From Sinorhizobium sp. B11 (lineage in GTDB: Bacteria; Pseudomonadota; Alphaproteobacteria; Rhizobiales; Rhizobiaceae): DNA of 64,000 nucleotides. A program made the position numbers and the translations under genes. Under the pieces are notes generated by a model, which saw nothing but the letters and a program-made list of their open reading frames with translations, had not been told where the DNA came from and ran no database searches. Location: NCBI GenBank assembly GCA_039725955.1, contig CP091034.1, forward strand, positions 4,336,001 to 4,400,000. Direction: 5' to 3'. Numbering within the stretch: the stretch's first letter is position 1; each line of letters starts with the position of its first letter. Positions 10,751 to 19,291 of the stretch are shown in pieces.

Positions 10751-12280
10751 TCACTGGCCGATGCCGGCAATAGCCTGCGCAAAATCCTCGGCCTCGAAAG
10801 GTTCGAGATCGTCGACCCCTTCCCCGACACCGATGAAATAGACCGGCAGCTTGTGCTTGGCGGAGATCGCCACCAGAATGCCGCCGCGCGCCGTGCCGTC
10901 AAGCTTGGTCATGATCAGCCCGCTGACACCGGCGACATTGCGGAAGATCTCGACCTGGTTGAGCGCATTCTGGCCCGTCGTCGCATCCAGTGTCTGGAGA
11001 ACAGTGTGTGGCGCATCGGGGTCAAGCTTGCCGAGCACGCGCACGATCTTCTCCAGTTCTGCCATCAGCTCCGCCTTGTTCTGCAGGCGCCCAGCCGTAT
11101 CAATGATCAGAACATCGCATTTCCTGGCCTTTGCCTGCTCGAACGCATCATAGGCAAGGCCCGCCGCATCCGCGCCGAGCTTGGTACCGATGAATTCGGA
11201 TTTGGTGCGATCGGCCCAGATTTTCAGCTGCTCGATGGCAGCGGCGCGAAATGTATCGCCGGCGGCCAGCATCACCTTGAGGCCAGCACCAGAGAGCTTC
11301 GCCGCAAGCTTGCCGATCGTTGTCGTCTTGCCGGTGCCGTTGACGCCGACAACAAGGATGACATGCGGCTTGTGCGACAGATCGAGCTGCAGAGGCTTGG
11401 CGACGGGCTTCAGCACCTTGGCGATTTCGGTTGCCATAATGCGGCTCACATCCTCGCCGGTGACGTCCTTGCCATAACGTTCGGAAGCGAGCGTATCGGT
11501 GACGCGCATTGCAGTCTCGACGCCGAGGTCGGCCTGGATCAGCAGATCTTCGAGATCCTGCAGCGTGTCGTCATCCAATTTACGCTTGGTGAAGAGTGCT
11601 GCAATCTGACCGGTAAGCTGCGAGGAGGTCCGCGCCAGACCATTGCGCAGGCGCTGAAACCACGAAAGCCTCGGCTGCGGAGTGACCAGAGGCTCGGGTT
11701 CGGCGAGGGATCCGGTGGCGAAGCCTTTGGGAAGAACAGGGTCCGCGACTTGTTCGTCGGACACGATACCTTCCCCCTCTGGCAAGGATCGGGAACTTGG
11801 CTCTACCTCAAGCGAAGCCTCCTGCGCGTCTCGAACAGGAATCTCTTCCGGGAACACCTCCGTGGGCTCGACTCGGCCTTCCTCTACAGGGGCAGCGGCA
11901 TCCTCAAAACGATCTCCCTCCGTGTGCGGGAGATGATCCAACACGACAGAGGAGGGCGCCGACGCATCGTCATCGGCATTTGCTTCCGCCTCGGCCTCCA
12001 GCAGCGACAAAGGTACGACGCCCATGTCACCGAGATCATCGACGGGCGGCAGTAATTCCGGCTCGGCCTCAACGGGCTCCGGCTCCATCGCGCCATCCTG
12101 CCCGACATCTGCGGCCGGACCGCCGGCGGTTTCCATTTCTTCGGCAAGAACTGGATCGGCAGCAAGCGGCAGATCTTCGTCACGCGAGCGCGGCTCCAGC
12201 TCCCTTTCCACGACCTCCGGCACGGGCTCGTCCGTCGGCTTGCCGAAGGTGAAGACCTTTTTGATGAAACTGAGCGCCAT
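10751..12280 (-). CDS. ftsY: Signal recognition particle receptor FtsY
   Basis: 509 residues. An acidic, low-complexity A region of about 190 residues (rich in Glu, Asp, Pro and Ala) precedes the N domain and the GTPase G domain. G1 is 'GVNGTGKTTT' near 311-320, followed by 'DTFRAAAIEQL', 'DTAGRLQNK' and 'TKLDGTARGG'. FtsY docks ribosome-SRP complexes at the inner membrane; its partner Ffh is encoded 3 kb away. The A domain is similar in length to that of E. coli and longer than in minimal FtsY proteins. It starts 15 nt after mtaB. Confidence 0.97.
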   Translation of the reverse strand: MALSFIKKVFTFGKPTDEPVPEVVERELEPRSRDEDLPLAADPVLAEEMETAGGPAADVGQDGAMEPEPVEAEPELLPPVDDLGDMGVVPLSLLEAEAEANADDDASAPSSVVLDHLPHTEGDRFEDAAAPVEEGRVEPTEVFPEEIPVRDAQEASLEVEPSSRSLPEGEGIVSDEQVADPVLPKGFATGSLAEPEPLVTPQPRLSWFQRLRNGLARTSSQLTGQIAALFTKRKLDDDTLQDLEDLLIQADLGVETAMRVTDTLASERYGKDVTGEDVSRIMATEIAKVLKPVAKPLQLDLSHKPHVILVVGVNGTGKTTTIGKLAAKLSGAGLKVMLAAGDTFRAAAIEQLKIWADRTKSEFIGTKLGADAAGLAYDAFEQAKARKCDVLIIDTAGRLQNKAELMAELEKIVRVLGKLDPDAPHTVLQTLDATTGQNALNQVEIFRNVAGVSGLIMTKLDGTARGGILVAISAKHKLPVYFIGVGEGVDDLEPFEAEDFAQAIAGIGQ

Positions 12281-12295
12281 GAGTTGTCCGTGAAG

Positions 12296-13570
12296 TCAGG
12301 CTGCCGCAGCAGCCGTCAATTGCATATCAAGATACTTGCCATCGTGGCCGGTGATCTTCACTTCGACGATATCGCGCGGGCGAAGACCGGGAACCGTGAC
12401 GAGCGTGAAGTCTTCCGTATGCGCGAGACCGTTGTTTTCCACCAGCAGCCACTGCCGCGTTCCAACCATCTTGTCCAGATGGCGCTGGTGCAGCATCTGT
12501 CCAGTGGCGCGCAGCCGGGCGGCGCGGTCCTTGATGAGAGCGCGATCGAGCTGCGGCATGCGCGCGGCAGGTGTGCCGGCTCTCGGGCTATAGGGAAAGA
12601 CATGCAGATGCGCGATCTCGGCTTCTTCGGCCAGCCGCACGGCATTCTCGAACATATCTTCGGTTTCTGTCGGGAAGCCGGCGATCATGTCCGCGCCAAA
12701 GCTGATCTCCGGCCGCAGCCGGCGCACGTCTTCGATGAAACGCAGAGCGTCGGCCCGGAGATGTCGGCGTTTCATGCGCTTGAGGATCATGTCGTCGCCA
12801 TGCTGCAGGGAAAGATGCAGATGCGGCATGAAGCGCGGCTCGTCTGCGATCAGATCCATGAGATGCCGATCGACCTCGATACTGTCGATGGAAGACAGTC
12901 GCAGTCGACGAATATCGGGCACCTGCTTCAGGAGCGTCTTTGCAAGCAGCCCCAGCGTTGGCTCACCCGGAAGATCGGCGCCATAACTCGTGGCATCGAC
13001 CCCGGTCAGCACGATTTCGCGATAACCGCTGTCGACGAGGTTGCGCGCCTGATCGACCACTGCACCCATTGGCACGGAACGCGAATTGCCGCGACCATAG
13101 GGGATGATGCAGAAAGTGCAGCGGTGATCGCATCCATTCTGCACCTGGATGAAGGCCCGGACATGACCGTCTATATGTCTCACCATCTGTGGCGCCGTAT
13201 GGCGCACGCTCATGATGTCGTTGACGCGCAGCTTCTCTTCGGCTGAAACACCGAAATCCGGAAGCGCACGATAGGAGGCTGCCTTCAGCTTCTCCTCGTT
13301 GCCAAGCACGGCATCGACCTCCGCCATTTCGGCAAAGGTCTGCTTTTCGGTCTGGGCGGCACAACCGGTAACGATGATGCGGGCATGTGGATTGTCGCGA
13401 CGCGCGCGGCGGATCGCCTGACGGGCCTGACGCACGGCCTCGCCGGTCACAGCGCAGGTGTTGACCAGGATGGCATTGTTGAGCCCGGCCGCTTCGGCCT
13501 GCGATCTCATGACTTCGGATTCATAGATATTGAGACGACAGCCGAAGGTAATGACCTCGACGCCGCTCAC
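12296..13570 (-). CDS. mtaB: tRNA t6A37 methylthiotransferase MtaB
   Basis: 424 residues from a GTG start at 13570 that overlaps the dapF stop as GTGA. N-terminal UPF0004 domain with 'TFGCRLN' (cysteine of the first iron-sulphur cluster), then the radical SAM motif 'CDHRCTFC' near 145-152 and a C-terminal TRAM domain. MtaB converts t6A to ms2t6A at position 37 of tRNAs decoding ANN codons. Longer upstream ATG starts would run into dapF and lack conservation. Translationally coupled to dapF. Confidence 0.95.
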   Translation of the reverse strand: MSGVEVITFGCRLNIYESEVMRSQAEAAGLNNAILVNTCAVTGEAVRQARQAIRRARRDNPHARIIVTGCAAQTEKQTFAEMAEVDAVLGNEEKLKAASYRALPDFGVSAEEKLRVNDIMSVRHTAPQMVRHIDGHVRAFIQVQNGCDHRCTFCIIPYGRGNSRSVPMGAVVDQARNLVDSGYREIVLTGVDATSYGADLPGEPTLGLLAKTLLKQVPDIRRLRLSSIDSIEVDRHLMDLIADEPRFMPHLHLSLQHGDDMILKRMKRRHLRADALRFIEDVRRLRPEISFGADMIAGFPTETEDMFENAVRLAEEAEIAHLHVFPYSPRAGTPAARMPQLDRALIKDRAARLRATGQMLHQRHLDKMVGTRQWLLVENNGLAHTEDFTLVTVPGLRPRDIVEVKITGHDGKYLDMQLTAAAAA

Positions 13571-14469
13571 CGCACTTCCGCTCCGGGTACAGCATCGCGT
13601 GACCATGAGCCGGTCGTCGGGTCGACCGTGCCGGACCATTCCCATTCGGCAGGACCGGTCATGACGACATGGTCGTCTTCGCGCCAATCAATCGTCAGTG
13701 GCTGGCGGATCGGGCTGGACGCGACGTCGATCGTCACCTTGCGACCGGTGCGGCCGGTACGCGCCGCACTGACGGCAGATGCACAGGCGGCCGAACCGCA
13801 AGCAAGCGTCAGCCCCGCACCCCGCTCCCAGGTGCGTGTCCGCAGCGCCGAGTCCGAGATGACTTGCGCCAGCGTGATATTGGCCTTTTCCGGAAAGATC
13901 GGGTGGTTTTCGAGCAGCGGACCGAACCGTTCGAGATCGAAGCTCATCGGATCGCGATCGACCCAGAAGATCGCATGCGGGTTGCCCATCGACAGGGCCG
14001 AGGGCGAATGCAGGACAGGATTATCGATCGGCCCGATCTGCAGTTCGATACGGCTCGTATCGTGGAATTCTTCCGCAAGTGGGATCCGGTTCCAGTCGAA
14101 GACCGGCCGCCCCATGTCAACGGATATCGTGCCGTCCTCATGTTCGACGGCATTCAGGATGCCGGCAACCGTCTGGAAGGTGAAAGCCTTCTTACCGGTC
14201 TCGGTGGCGAGCGCCTGCACGACACAGCGAGTTCCGTTGCCACAGGCCTGCGCCTTGGATCCGTCGGAATTGAGGATGTCGATATAGGCATCGGTGCCAT
14301 CCGCCTTCGGATCATGAATCGCCATGATCTGGTCGAACTGCGTCTCGGTATCGGCATTGAGCGCGATGGCAGCCTGTGACGTCACCCTGTCGCTCCGCCC
14401 GCGCATGTCGACGACCAGGATCTTGTTGCCAAGCCCGTTCATCTTCGCGAATTCGACCGTGTTGCTCAT
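13567..14469 (-). CDS. dapF: Diaminopimelate epimerase
   Basis: 300 residues in two similar halves. The two catalytic cysteines lie in 'ACGNGTRC' near residue 75 and 'LACGSAACAS' near 222; 'FAKMNGLGNK' is the conserved N-terminus. It converts LL- to meso-diaminopimelate for lysine and peptidoglycan synthesis. First recognised gene of the dapF-mtaB-ftsY-ispZ-DUF2585 operon, with ATG at 14469. Confidence 0.97.
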   Translation of the reverse strand: MSNTVEFAKMNGLGNKILVVDMRGRSDRVTSQAAIALNADTETQFDQIMAIHDPKADGTDAYIDILNSDGSKAQACGNGTRCVVQALATETGKKAFTFQTVAGILNAVEHEDGTISVDMGRPVFDWNRIPLAEEFHDTSRIELQIGPIDNPVLHSPSALSMGNPHAIFWVDRDPMSFDLERFGPLLENHPIFPEKANITLAQVISDSALRTRTWERGAGLTLACGSAACASAVSAARTGRTGRKVTIDVASSPIRQPLTIDWREDDHVVMTGPAEWEWSGTVDPTTGSWSRDAVPGAEVR

Positions 14470-14637
14470 CTGACTGTTTCCGCTGCGTTTCGGCTGTATA
14501 TGGCGGAAATGCTCAGGGATTACCAGTGGGTGAGCGCCAGGCGAGCTTCGTCCTTCTTCCTACGCGCAAAGGCGAAGCCCGCGAAATCAGGGCGGATACG
14601 GCAAAGCCAACCTATGGAAACCAGACAGAATCTGGAT

Positions 14638-14844
14638 CTAGCGCGCCGCCGGGCCGTCGGAACTGAGGGACGCCGCATGCGCTTCAACAATAGCGGCAGT
14701 AATGACCTTTCTGAGCTCATAGACCAACAAGCGAGACCGCTTGCGATCCAGGTCCTGCGCCGCCTTCGCCAGATTCAGGCCTTCCTTCAGAACTATATTA
14801 TGGGCGCGTGCCAGCGCCCAGCTTTCTATATCTGGGTTTATCAT
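14638..14844 (-). CDS. Small hypothetical protein
   Basis: 68 residues starting MINPDIESW at 14844. I prefer this ATG over the one at 14865 because ggcggagatatcaa provides a well-spaced ribosome binding site. The sequence is alpha-helical and basic ('LDRKRSRLLVYELRKVI') with no membrane segment or motif I know. It lies 168 nt upstream of dapF on the same strand. The good ribosome binding site and sensible composition argue for a real gene; the lack of a recognised family argues for caution. Confidence 0.45.
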   Translation of the reverse strand: MINPDIESWALARAHNIVLKEGLNLAKAAQDLDRKRSRLLVYELRKVITAAIVEAHAASLSSDGPAAR

Positions 14845-15138
14845 TTGATATCTCCGCCGATTCATTCGACATCAAGGATATTCACGAATCATTTTACAGA
14901 ATTTACTTAAGTAGAAAGTAGAATCAGAAGCGGAATATTTTGCAACTGGCTTTTAGAGCGAATTCGGGTCTGCGTTAGAAATATTCTACCAGACATCGGT
15001 GAATTCCAAGGTGAATATGTTAGTATATATAGATATATACTTCCGTCGTCGCGACCGGTCGCATGGCGTATTGTCCCGCACCACGCCTGCCGTTCGGGTT
15101 TGGAAAAGCCCGCCACAGCGCCGCCGGACGCATTCGCC

Positions 15139-15167
15139 TTGACATTCCGGCAGCTTTCCTGTTTATC
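15139..15167 (+). promoter_or_regulatory. Sigma-70-type promoter upstream of ffh
   Basis: A consensus -35 box TTGACA (15139-15144) is followed by a 17-nt spacer and TTTATC (15162-15167). Transcription would begin near 15174, about 180 nt before the ffh start codon. Confidence 0.5.
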
Positions 15168-15173
15168 GCCCCA

Positions 15174-15268
15174 AATCCGCGACGAGTAAAAGACTCCGAG
15201 CCGCCGACCGGGACATTGGATTCCGGAGGTCAACACCCGACAGCGCGTCGCGCCCTCGGGTGCTTTTT
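15174..15268 (+). ncRNA. Candidate small RNA or ffh attenuator leader
   Basis: Between the promoter above and a terminator-like hairpin, cacccga (15234-15240) with tcgggtg (15256-15262) and an inner gcg/cgc stem, followed by cttttt (15263-15268), a transcript of about 95 nt is predicted. It could be an independent sRNA or the attenuated leader of ffh. It lacks the GGUCAGG...GGAAGCAGCC core of 4.5S RNA, so it is not the SRP RNA. The strand and ends are inferred from promoter and hairpin only. Confidence 0.4.
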
Positions 15269-15351
15269 GGCTTTGCGTCTTGTTTTCGTCAAGGAAAAGC
15301 ACGACGTTCGGGACATCCCAAAACTCCCCGAAACGTATCAAGGAAGAGCCG

Positions 15352-16935
15352 ATGTTTGAGAACCTCCAGGACCGTCTTGGTTCCATCCTGAATGGACTGA
15401 CAGGCCGTGGCGCGCTTTCGGAAAGTGATGTTTCCGCAGCGCTGCGCGAGGTTCGCCGTGCGCTTCTGGAAGCCGACGTTTCGCTGGAAGTCGTGCGCTC
15501 CTTCACCGATCGTGTGCGTGAAAAGGCTGTCGGCGCCGAGATCCTGAAGTCGATCAAACCAGGCCAGATGGTCGTCAAGATCGTCCATGACGAGCTCATC
15601 GAGATGCTCGGCGGCGAAGGTGTCGGTGTCGACCTTCATGCAGCCGCCCCGGTCGTCATCATGATGGTCGGCCTGCAGGGCTCCGGTAAGACGACGACCA
15701 CGGCAAAGATCGCCAATCGCTTGACGACGCGCGAGAAGAAGAAGGTGCTGATGGCATCGCTCGACACGCGCCGTCCGGCAGCGCAAGAGCAGCTTCGCCA
15801 GCTCGGCGCTCAGGCAAACATCGACACCCTGCCCGTTATTGCCGGTCAGTCTCCGACCGATATCGCCGCCCGCGCCGTTCAGGCAGCCAGGCTCGGCGGC
15901 CATGACGTCGTCATTCTCGACACCGCCGGCCGTACCCATATCGATGAACCCTTGATGGTCGAAATGGCCGATATCAAGAAGAAGTCGAACCCGCACGAAA
16001 TCCTGCTGGTCGCCGATAGCCTGACCGGCCAGGACGCCGTCAATCTCGCTCGCAGTTTCGATGAGCGTGTCGGCATCACCGGCCTTGTGCTGACCCGCAT
16101 GGATGGCGATGGCCGCGGCGGTGCGGCCCTTTCCATGCGCGCCGTCACCGGCAAGCCGATCAAGCTGATCGGCGTCGGCGAACGAATGGGCGAGCTGGAG
16201 GAATTCCATCCCCGTCGTATCGCCGACCGTATCCTCGGCATGGGCGATATCGTTTCGCTCGTCGAGAAGGCTGCAGAAAACATCGACGCCGAAAAGGCGG
16301 CTGCCATGGCCGCCAAGATGGCCAAGGGCAAGTTCGACCTGAACGACCTCGCCGACCAGCTGCGTCAGATGCAGAAGATGGGCGGCATGGGCGGCATCAT
16401 GGGCCTGATGCCCGGCATGGCCGGCATGAAGGACAAGATGGCCGCTGCCGGCCTGGACGACAAGCTGTTCGGCCGCCAGATCGCCATCATCCAGTCGATG
16501 ACCAAGGCCGAGCGCGCCAATCCCGACCTGCTCAAGCATTCGCGCAAGAAGCGCATCGCTGCCGGCTCCGGCACGGATGCGGCTGCCATCAACAAGCTTC
16601 TGAAAATGCATCGGCAGATGGCCGACATGATGAAGATGATGGGCGGCAAGGGCAAAGGCGGCATGATGAAGCAGATGATGGGCGGCCTTGCCGGCAAGAT
16701 GGGGCTGGGGGGCCTCGGTGGCATGGGCGGCATGCCCGATCTCTCGAATATCGACCCGAAGCAGCTTGAAGCGCTGCAGAAGCAGGCAGAAGCCGCGGGT
16801 CTCGGAAAGCCGGGTGGGGGTATGCCCGGTCTAGGCGGAGGTCTGCCGGGCGGATTGCCCGGTCTGGGCGGCGCGAAGCTGCCGGGCCTCGGTGGTGGTT
16901 TCCCGGGCCTGCCCGGATTGCCGAAGAAGAAGTGA
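15352..16935 (+). CDS. ffh: Signal recognition particle protein Ffh
   Basis: 527 residues from the ATG at 15352, preceded by aaggaagagccg. N domain, then G domain with 'GLQGSGKTTTT' (about 106-116), 'DTRRPAAQEQL', 'DTAGRTHID' and 'TRMDGDGRGG', then the methionine-rich M domain from about residue 300 that binds 4.5S RNA and signal peptides. The C-terminus ends in a Gly/Pro/Leu repeat tail of about 40 residues ('GMPGLGGGLPGG...'), longer than in E. coli Ffh (453 aa). An upstream in-frame start at 15280 is unsupported. It heads a run with chorismate mutase and rpsP-rimM-trmD. Confidence 0.97.
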   Translation: MFENLQDRLGSILNGLTGRGALSESDVSAALREVRRALLEADVSLEVVRSFTDRVREKAVGAEILKSIKPGQMVVKIVHDELIEMLGGEGVGVDLHAAAPVVIMMVGLQGSGKTTTTAKIANRLTTREKKKVLMASLDTRRPAAQEQLRQLGAQANIDTLPVIAGQSPTDIAARAVQAARLGGHDVVILDTAGRTHIDEPLMVEMADIKKKSNPHEILLVADSLTGQDAVNLARSFDERVGITGLVLTRMDGDGRGGAALSMRAVTGKPIKLIGVGERMGELEEFHPRRIADRILGMGDIVSLVEKAAENIDAEKAAAMAAKMAKGKFDLNDLADQLRQMQKMGGMGGIMGLMPGMAGMKDKMAAAGLDDKLFGRQIAIIQSMTKAERANPDLLKHSRKKRIAAGSGTDAAAINKLLKMHRQMADMMKMMGGKGKGGMMKQMMGGLAGKMGLGGLGGMGGMPDLSNIDPKQLEALQKQAEAAGLGKPGGGMPGLGGGLPGGLPGLGGAKLPGLGGGFPGLPGLPKKK

Positions 16936-16951
16936 AAGGATCGCCTGCCCC

Positions 16952-17272
16952 ATGATTGATCCAGACGTCAAAGCCCAGCTTTCGAGCTACCGCCAGTCGA
17001 TCGACAATATCGATGCGGCACTCGTTCATATCCTGGCCGAACGCTTCCGCTGCACCAAAGAGGTCGGCGTTCTCAAGGCCAAGTACAAGTTGCCGCCGGC
17101 CGATCCGGCGCGCGAGGAATACCAGATCACGCGTCTTCGTCAGCTTGCCGAAGATGCGCATCTGGATCCGGATTTCGCCGAGAAGTTCCTGAACTTCGTC
17201 ATCAAGGAAGTCATCCGGCATCATGAGCAGATCGCTGCGGACCACGCTGAACAGAGCGCCGCAGCCCGATAA
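16952..17272 (+). CDS. Chorismate mutase, AroQ class
   Basis: 106 residues, all-helical, the size of a stand-alone AroQ-fold chorismate mutase, which turns chorismate into prephenate for Phe and Tyr synthesis. Motifs include 'YRQSIDNIDAALVHILAERF', 'TKEVGVLKAKYKLP' and the C-terminal 'FLNFVIKEVIRHH'. I start at 16952, after gaaagga, 16 nt after the ffh stop. There is no signal peptide, so it is cytoplasmic. Location between ffh and rpsP is the usual one in Rhizobiales. Confidence 0.92.
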   Translation: MIDPDVKAQLSSYRQSIDNIDAALVHILAERFRCTKEVGVLKAKYKLPPADPAREEYQITRLRQLAEDAHLDPDFAEKFLNFVIKEVIRHHEQIAADHAEQSAAAR

Positions 17273-17320
17273 CCATGCCGCTCAACGAAGCGGTTCAAGA
17301 AAAGCCTAAGGAGTAAAAAC

Positions 17321-17689
17321 ATGGCATTGAAAATTCGTCTCGCACGCGGTGGTTCCAAGAAGCGCCCGTACTACCACGTCGTTCTCGCTGACGCCCGCAG
17401 CCCGCGCGACGGCCGTTTCCTTGAGAACCTCGGTTCCTGGAACCCGATGCTCGCCAAGGACGACGAAAAGCGCGTTCAGCTGAACGGCGAGCGGATCAAG
17501 CACTGGCTCGATCAGGGCGCCCTGCCGACGGACCGCGTCCTGCGCTTCCTCGACGAAGCCGGCATCTCCAAGCGCGAAACCCGCAACAACCCGGAAAAGG
17601 CAAAGCCGGGCAAGAAGGCTCAGGAGCGCGCTGCCGAAAAGGCTCAGAAGGTTGCTGACGCCGCTGAAGCTGCTGCTTCCGCCGAATAA
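17321..17689 (+). CDS. rpsP: 30S ribosomal protein S16
   Basis: 122 residues. The S16 fold (about 1-80) starts 'MALKIRLARGGSKKRPYYH' and is followed by an Ala/Glu/Lys-rich tail of about 40 residues absent from E. coli S16 (82 aa). Such tails are common in Rhizobiales. A strong ribosome binding site (aaggag) precedes the ATG. A terminator follows, yet rimM and trmD continue downstream. Confidence 0.97.
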   Translation: MALKIRLARGGSKKRPYYHVVLADARSPRDGRFLENLGSWNPMLAKDDEKRVQLNGERIKHWLDQGALPTDRVLRFLDEAGISKRETRNNPEKAKPGKKAQERAAEKAQKVADAAEAAASAE

Positions 17690-17708
17690 TCGGTTTCGAT
17701 CCCATCTG

Positions 17709-17742
17709 AACGGGCGGCATGGCGACATGCCGCCCGTTTTCG
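17709..17742 (+). terminator. Terminator after rpsP
   Basis: A 12-bp perfect stem aacgggcggcat (17709-17720)/atgccgcccgtt (17727-17738) with a 6-nt loop and T-rich tail. It lies inside the rpsP-rimM-trmD group, so it probably sets ribosomal protein expression above that of the tRNA/ribosome maturation factors. Confidence 0.85.
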
Positions 17743-17815
17743 TTTCCATTCCCGCGCACTTCGTTTATGAGAAGCGTGATCTCGGCTTCTTGCCTGCGTT
17801 CGAATGAAGGACCCC

Positions 17816-18385
17816 ATGACCAAGCTTGAAAACCCGGTGCTGATGGCGACCATCGGTGGCGCCCAGGGCATTCGCGGCGAGGTGCGTGTAAAAGCCTACA
17901 CGGCCGACCCGACCGCGCTCGGCGATTATGGCCACCTGCACAGCATGGATGGGCGCATTTTCGAGGTTCTCGAATTGCGCGAGATGAAGAATATGGTCGT
18001 CGTCCGCTTCCGCGGCGTCAATGACCGCAACGCCGCTGAGGCGTTGAACGGCCTGGAACTCTACATCGAACGCGACAACCTGTCGGACGAGGAACTGGAG
18101 GACGACGAGTTCTTCTATGCCGATCTGGAAGGGCTCGAAGCCTTCGACGATCAGGGCATCAGTTACGGCACCGTGACCGGAGTCTTCGATTTCGGCGCCG
18201 GCGATCTTCTGGAACTCAAGGGCCCCGGCAAGCGTCCGGTGCTGATCCCCTTTTCGGAAGCCTCCGTGCTTGAAATCGACCTTGAAGCCGGCAAGCTGCT
18301 CATTGATCCGCTTGCCGCCGGCCTCATCGACGATCCCGATGATCTGAAGGGCCTCACTCCCGCCAAGCCGAAGAAAAAGAAGTAG
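17816..18385 (+). CDS. rimM: 16S rRNA processing protein RimM
   Basis: About 189 residues: an N-terminal beta-barrel RimM domain ('LMATIGGAQGIRGEVRVKAYT') and a C-terminal PRC barrel with 'ELKGPGKRPVLIPF'. It assists maturation of the 30S head by binding S19. I choose the ATG at 17816 because gaagga is correctly placed before it; the ATG at 17804 would put that sequence inside the gene. It is followed 5 nt later by trmD. Confidence 0.94.
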   Translation: MTKLENPVLMATIGGAQGIRGEVRVKAYTADPTALGDYGHLHSMDGRIFEVLELREMKNMVVVRFRGVNDRNAAEALNGLELYIERDNLSDEELEDDEFFYADLEGLEAFDDQGISYGTVTGVFDFGAGDLLELKGPGKRPVLIPFSEASVLEIDLEAGKLLIDPLAAGLIDDPDDLKGLTPAKPKKKK

Positions 18386-18390
18386 GCGCC

Positions 18391-19092
18391 ATGGCTTTCC
18401 GGGCGACCGTTCTGACACTTTACCCGGAAATGTTTCCGGGTCATCTGGGATTTTCGCTCGCAGGCAAGGCGGCAGAGCGCGGACAATGGTCGCTTGATGC
18501 CGTGCAGATCCGCGATTTTGCCTCTGACAAGCACCGCACCGTCGACGACACGCCGGCCGGCGGCGGCGCCGGCATGGTGCTGAAGCCCGACGTGCTCGCC
18601 CGCGCCATCGACAGCACTTCTGAAAGCGACACCCGTCCGAGACTGCTGATGAGCCCGCGCGGCAAACCGCTGACGCAGGAGCGCGTGCGGCAACTGGCGG
18701 CCGGCGATGGCGTTATCATCATCTGCGGCCGTTTCGAGGGCGTCGACCAGCGGGTGATCGACGCGCGCGGGCTCGAGGAAGTCTCGATCGGCGACTACGT
18801 ACTGTCAGGCGGCGAGCCGGCGGCGCTGATCGTGCTCGACGCGATCGTCCGTATCCTGCCGGGCGTCATGGGTAACGACCTCTCCGGCCTGCATGAAAGT
18901 TTCGAAGGCGGGCTGCTGGAACATCCGCACTATACCCGTCCGCAACAATGGGAAGGCCGCGAGATTCCGGCGATCCTGACGTCGGGCAATCACGGCGCGA
19001 TCGAGAAATGGCGCCACGAACAGGCCGTCTCCCTGACGAAGGAAAGACGCCCCGATCTTCTTGCAGCGCAGAAGTCCGGAAAAGGCGGCTGA
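18391..19092 (+). CDS. trmD: tRNA (guanine(37)-N1)-methyltransferase
   Basis: 233 residues. The trefoil-knot SPOUT methyltransferase signature is clear: 'LLMSPRGKPL', 'IICGRFEGVDQRVID' and 'SIGDYVLSGGEPAALIVLDA'. It makes m1G37 in tRNAs for Leu, Pro and Arg, preventing frameshifts. The C-terminal helical domain ends 'WRHEQAVSLTKERRPDLL'. Co-transcribed with rimM. Confidence 0.97.
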   Translation: MAFRATVLTLYPEMFPGHLGFSLAGKAAERGQWSLDAVQIRDFASDKHRTVDDTPAGGGAGMVLKPDVLARAIDSTSESDTRPRLLMSPRGKPLTQERVRQLAAGDGVIIICGRFEGVDQRVIDARGLEEVSIGDYVLSGGEPAALIVLDAIVRILPGVMGNDLSGLHESFEGGLLEHPHYTRPQQWEGREIPAILTSGNHGAIEKWRHEQAVSLTKERRPDLLAAQKSGKGG

Positions 19093-19291
19093 TTTCATAA
19101 ATTTGTCGTCCAAGGGATGACAAGCGGAAGTCTTTCGTGTATTGGCGCACGCGGAAATGGGGTTTAACCCTGTCTGCCAGCAAACAAAGAATGGCGAACC
19201 CGCTCCCGCCCGCAAGGGCAAACTCCGGAGGCATAGACCGAAGGACAGTGTGAGCGCTCTGGCTGTTTCAGAATAACCAAAGGTTAAGACG

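Larger units (their letters stand above)
14845..15351. other. Long intergenic region upstream of ffh
   Basis: 507 nt with unusual structure. The first part is AT-rich and contains a perfect 20-bp palindrome agtatatat-ag-atatatact (15022-15041) followed by the 12-bp palindrome gcgaccggtcgc (15051-15062). A sigma-70-like promoter (15139-15167) and a terminator-like hairpin (15234-15268) follow, bracketing about 95 nt. No convincing protein-coding frame is seen on either strand. Confidence 0.55.

Noticed and set aside
15174..15268. 4.5S (SRP) RNA gene next to ffh
   Set aside because: The conserved SRP RNA core sequence is missing, so the structure is reported only as an unknown candidate RNA.
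15352..15352. Upstream ffh start at 15280
   Set aside because: It would add 24 non-conserved residues; the ATG at 15352 has a ribosome binding site and the conserved MFENLQDRLG start.
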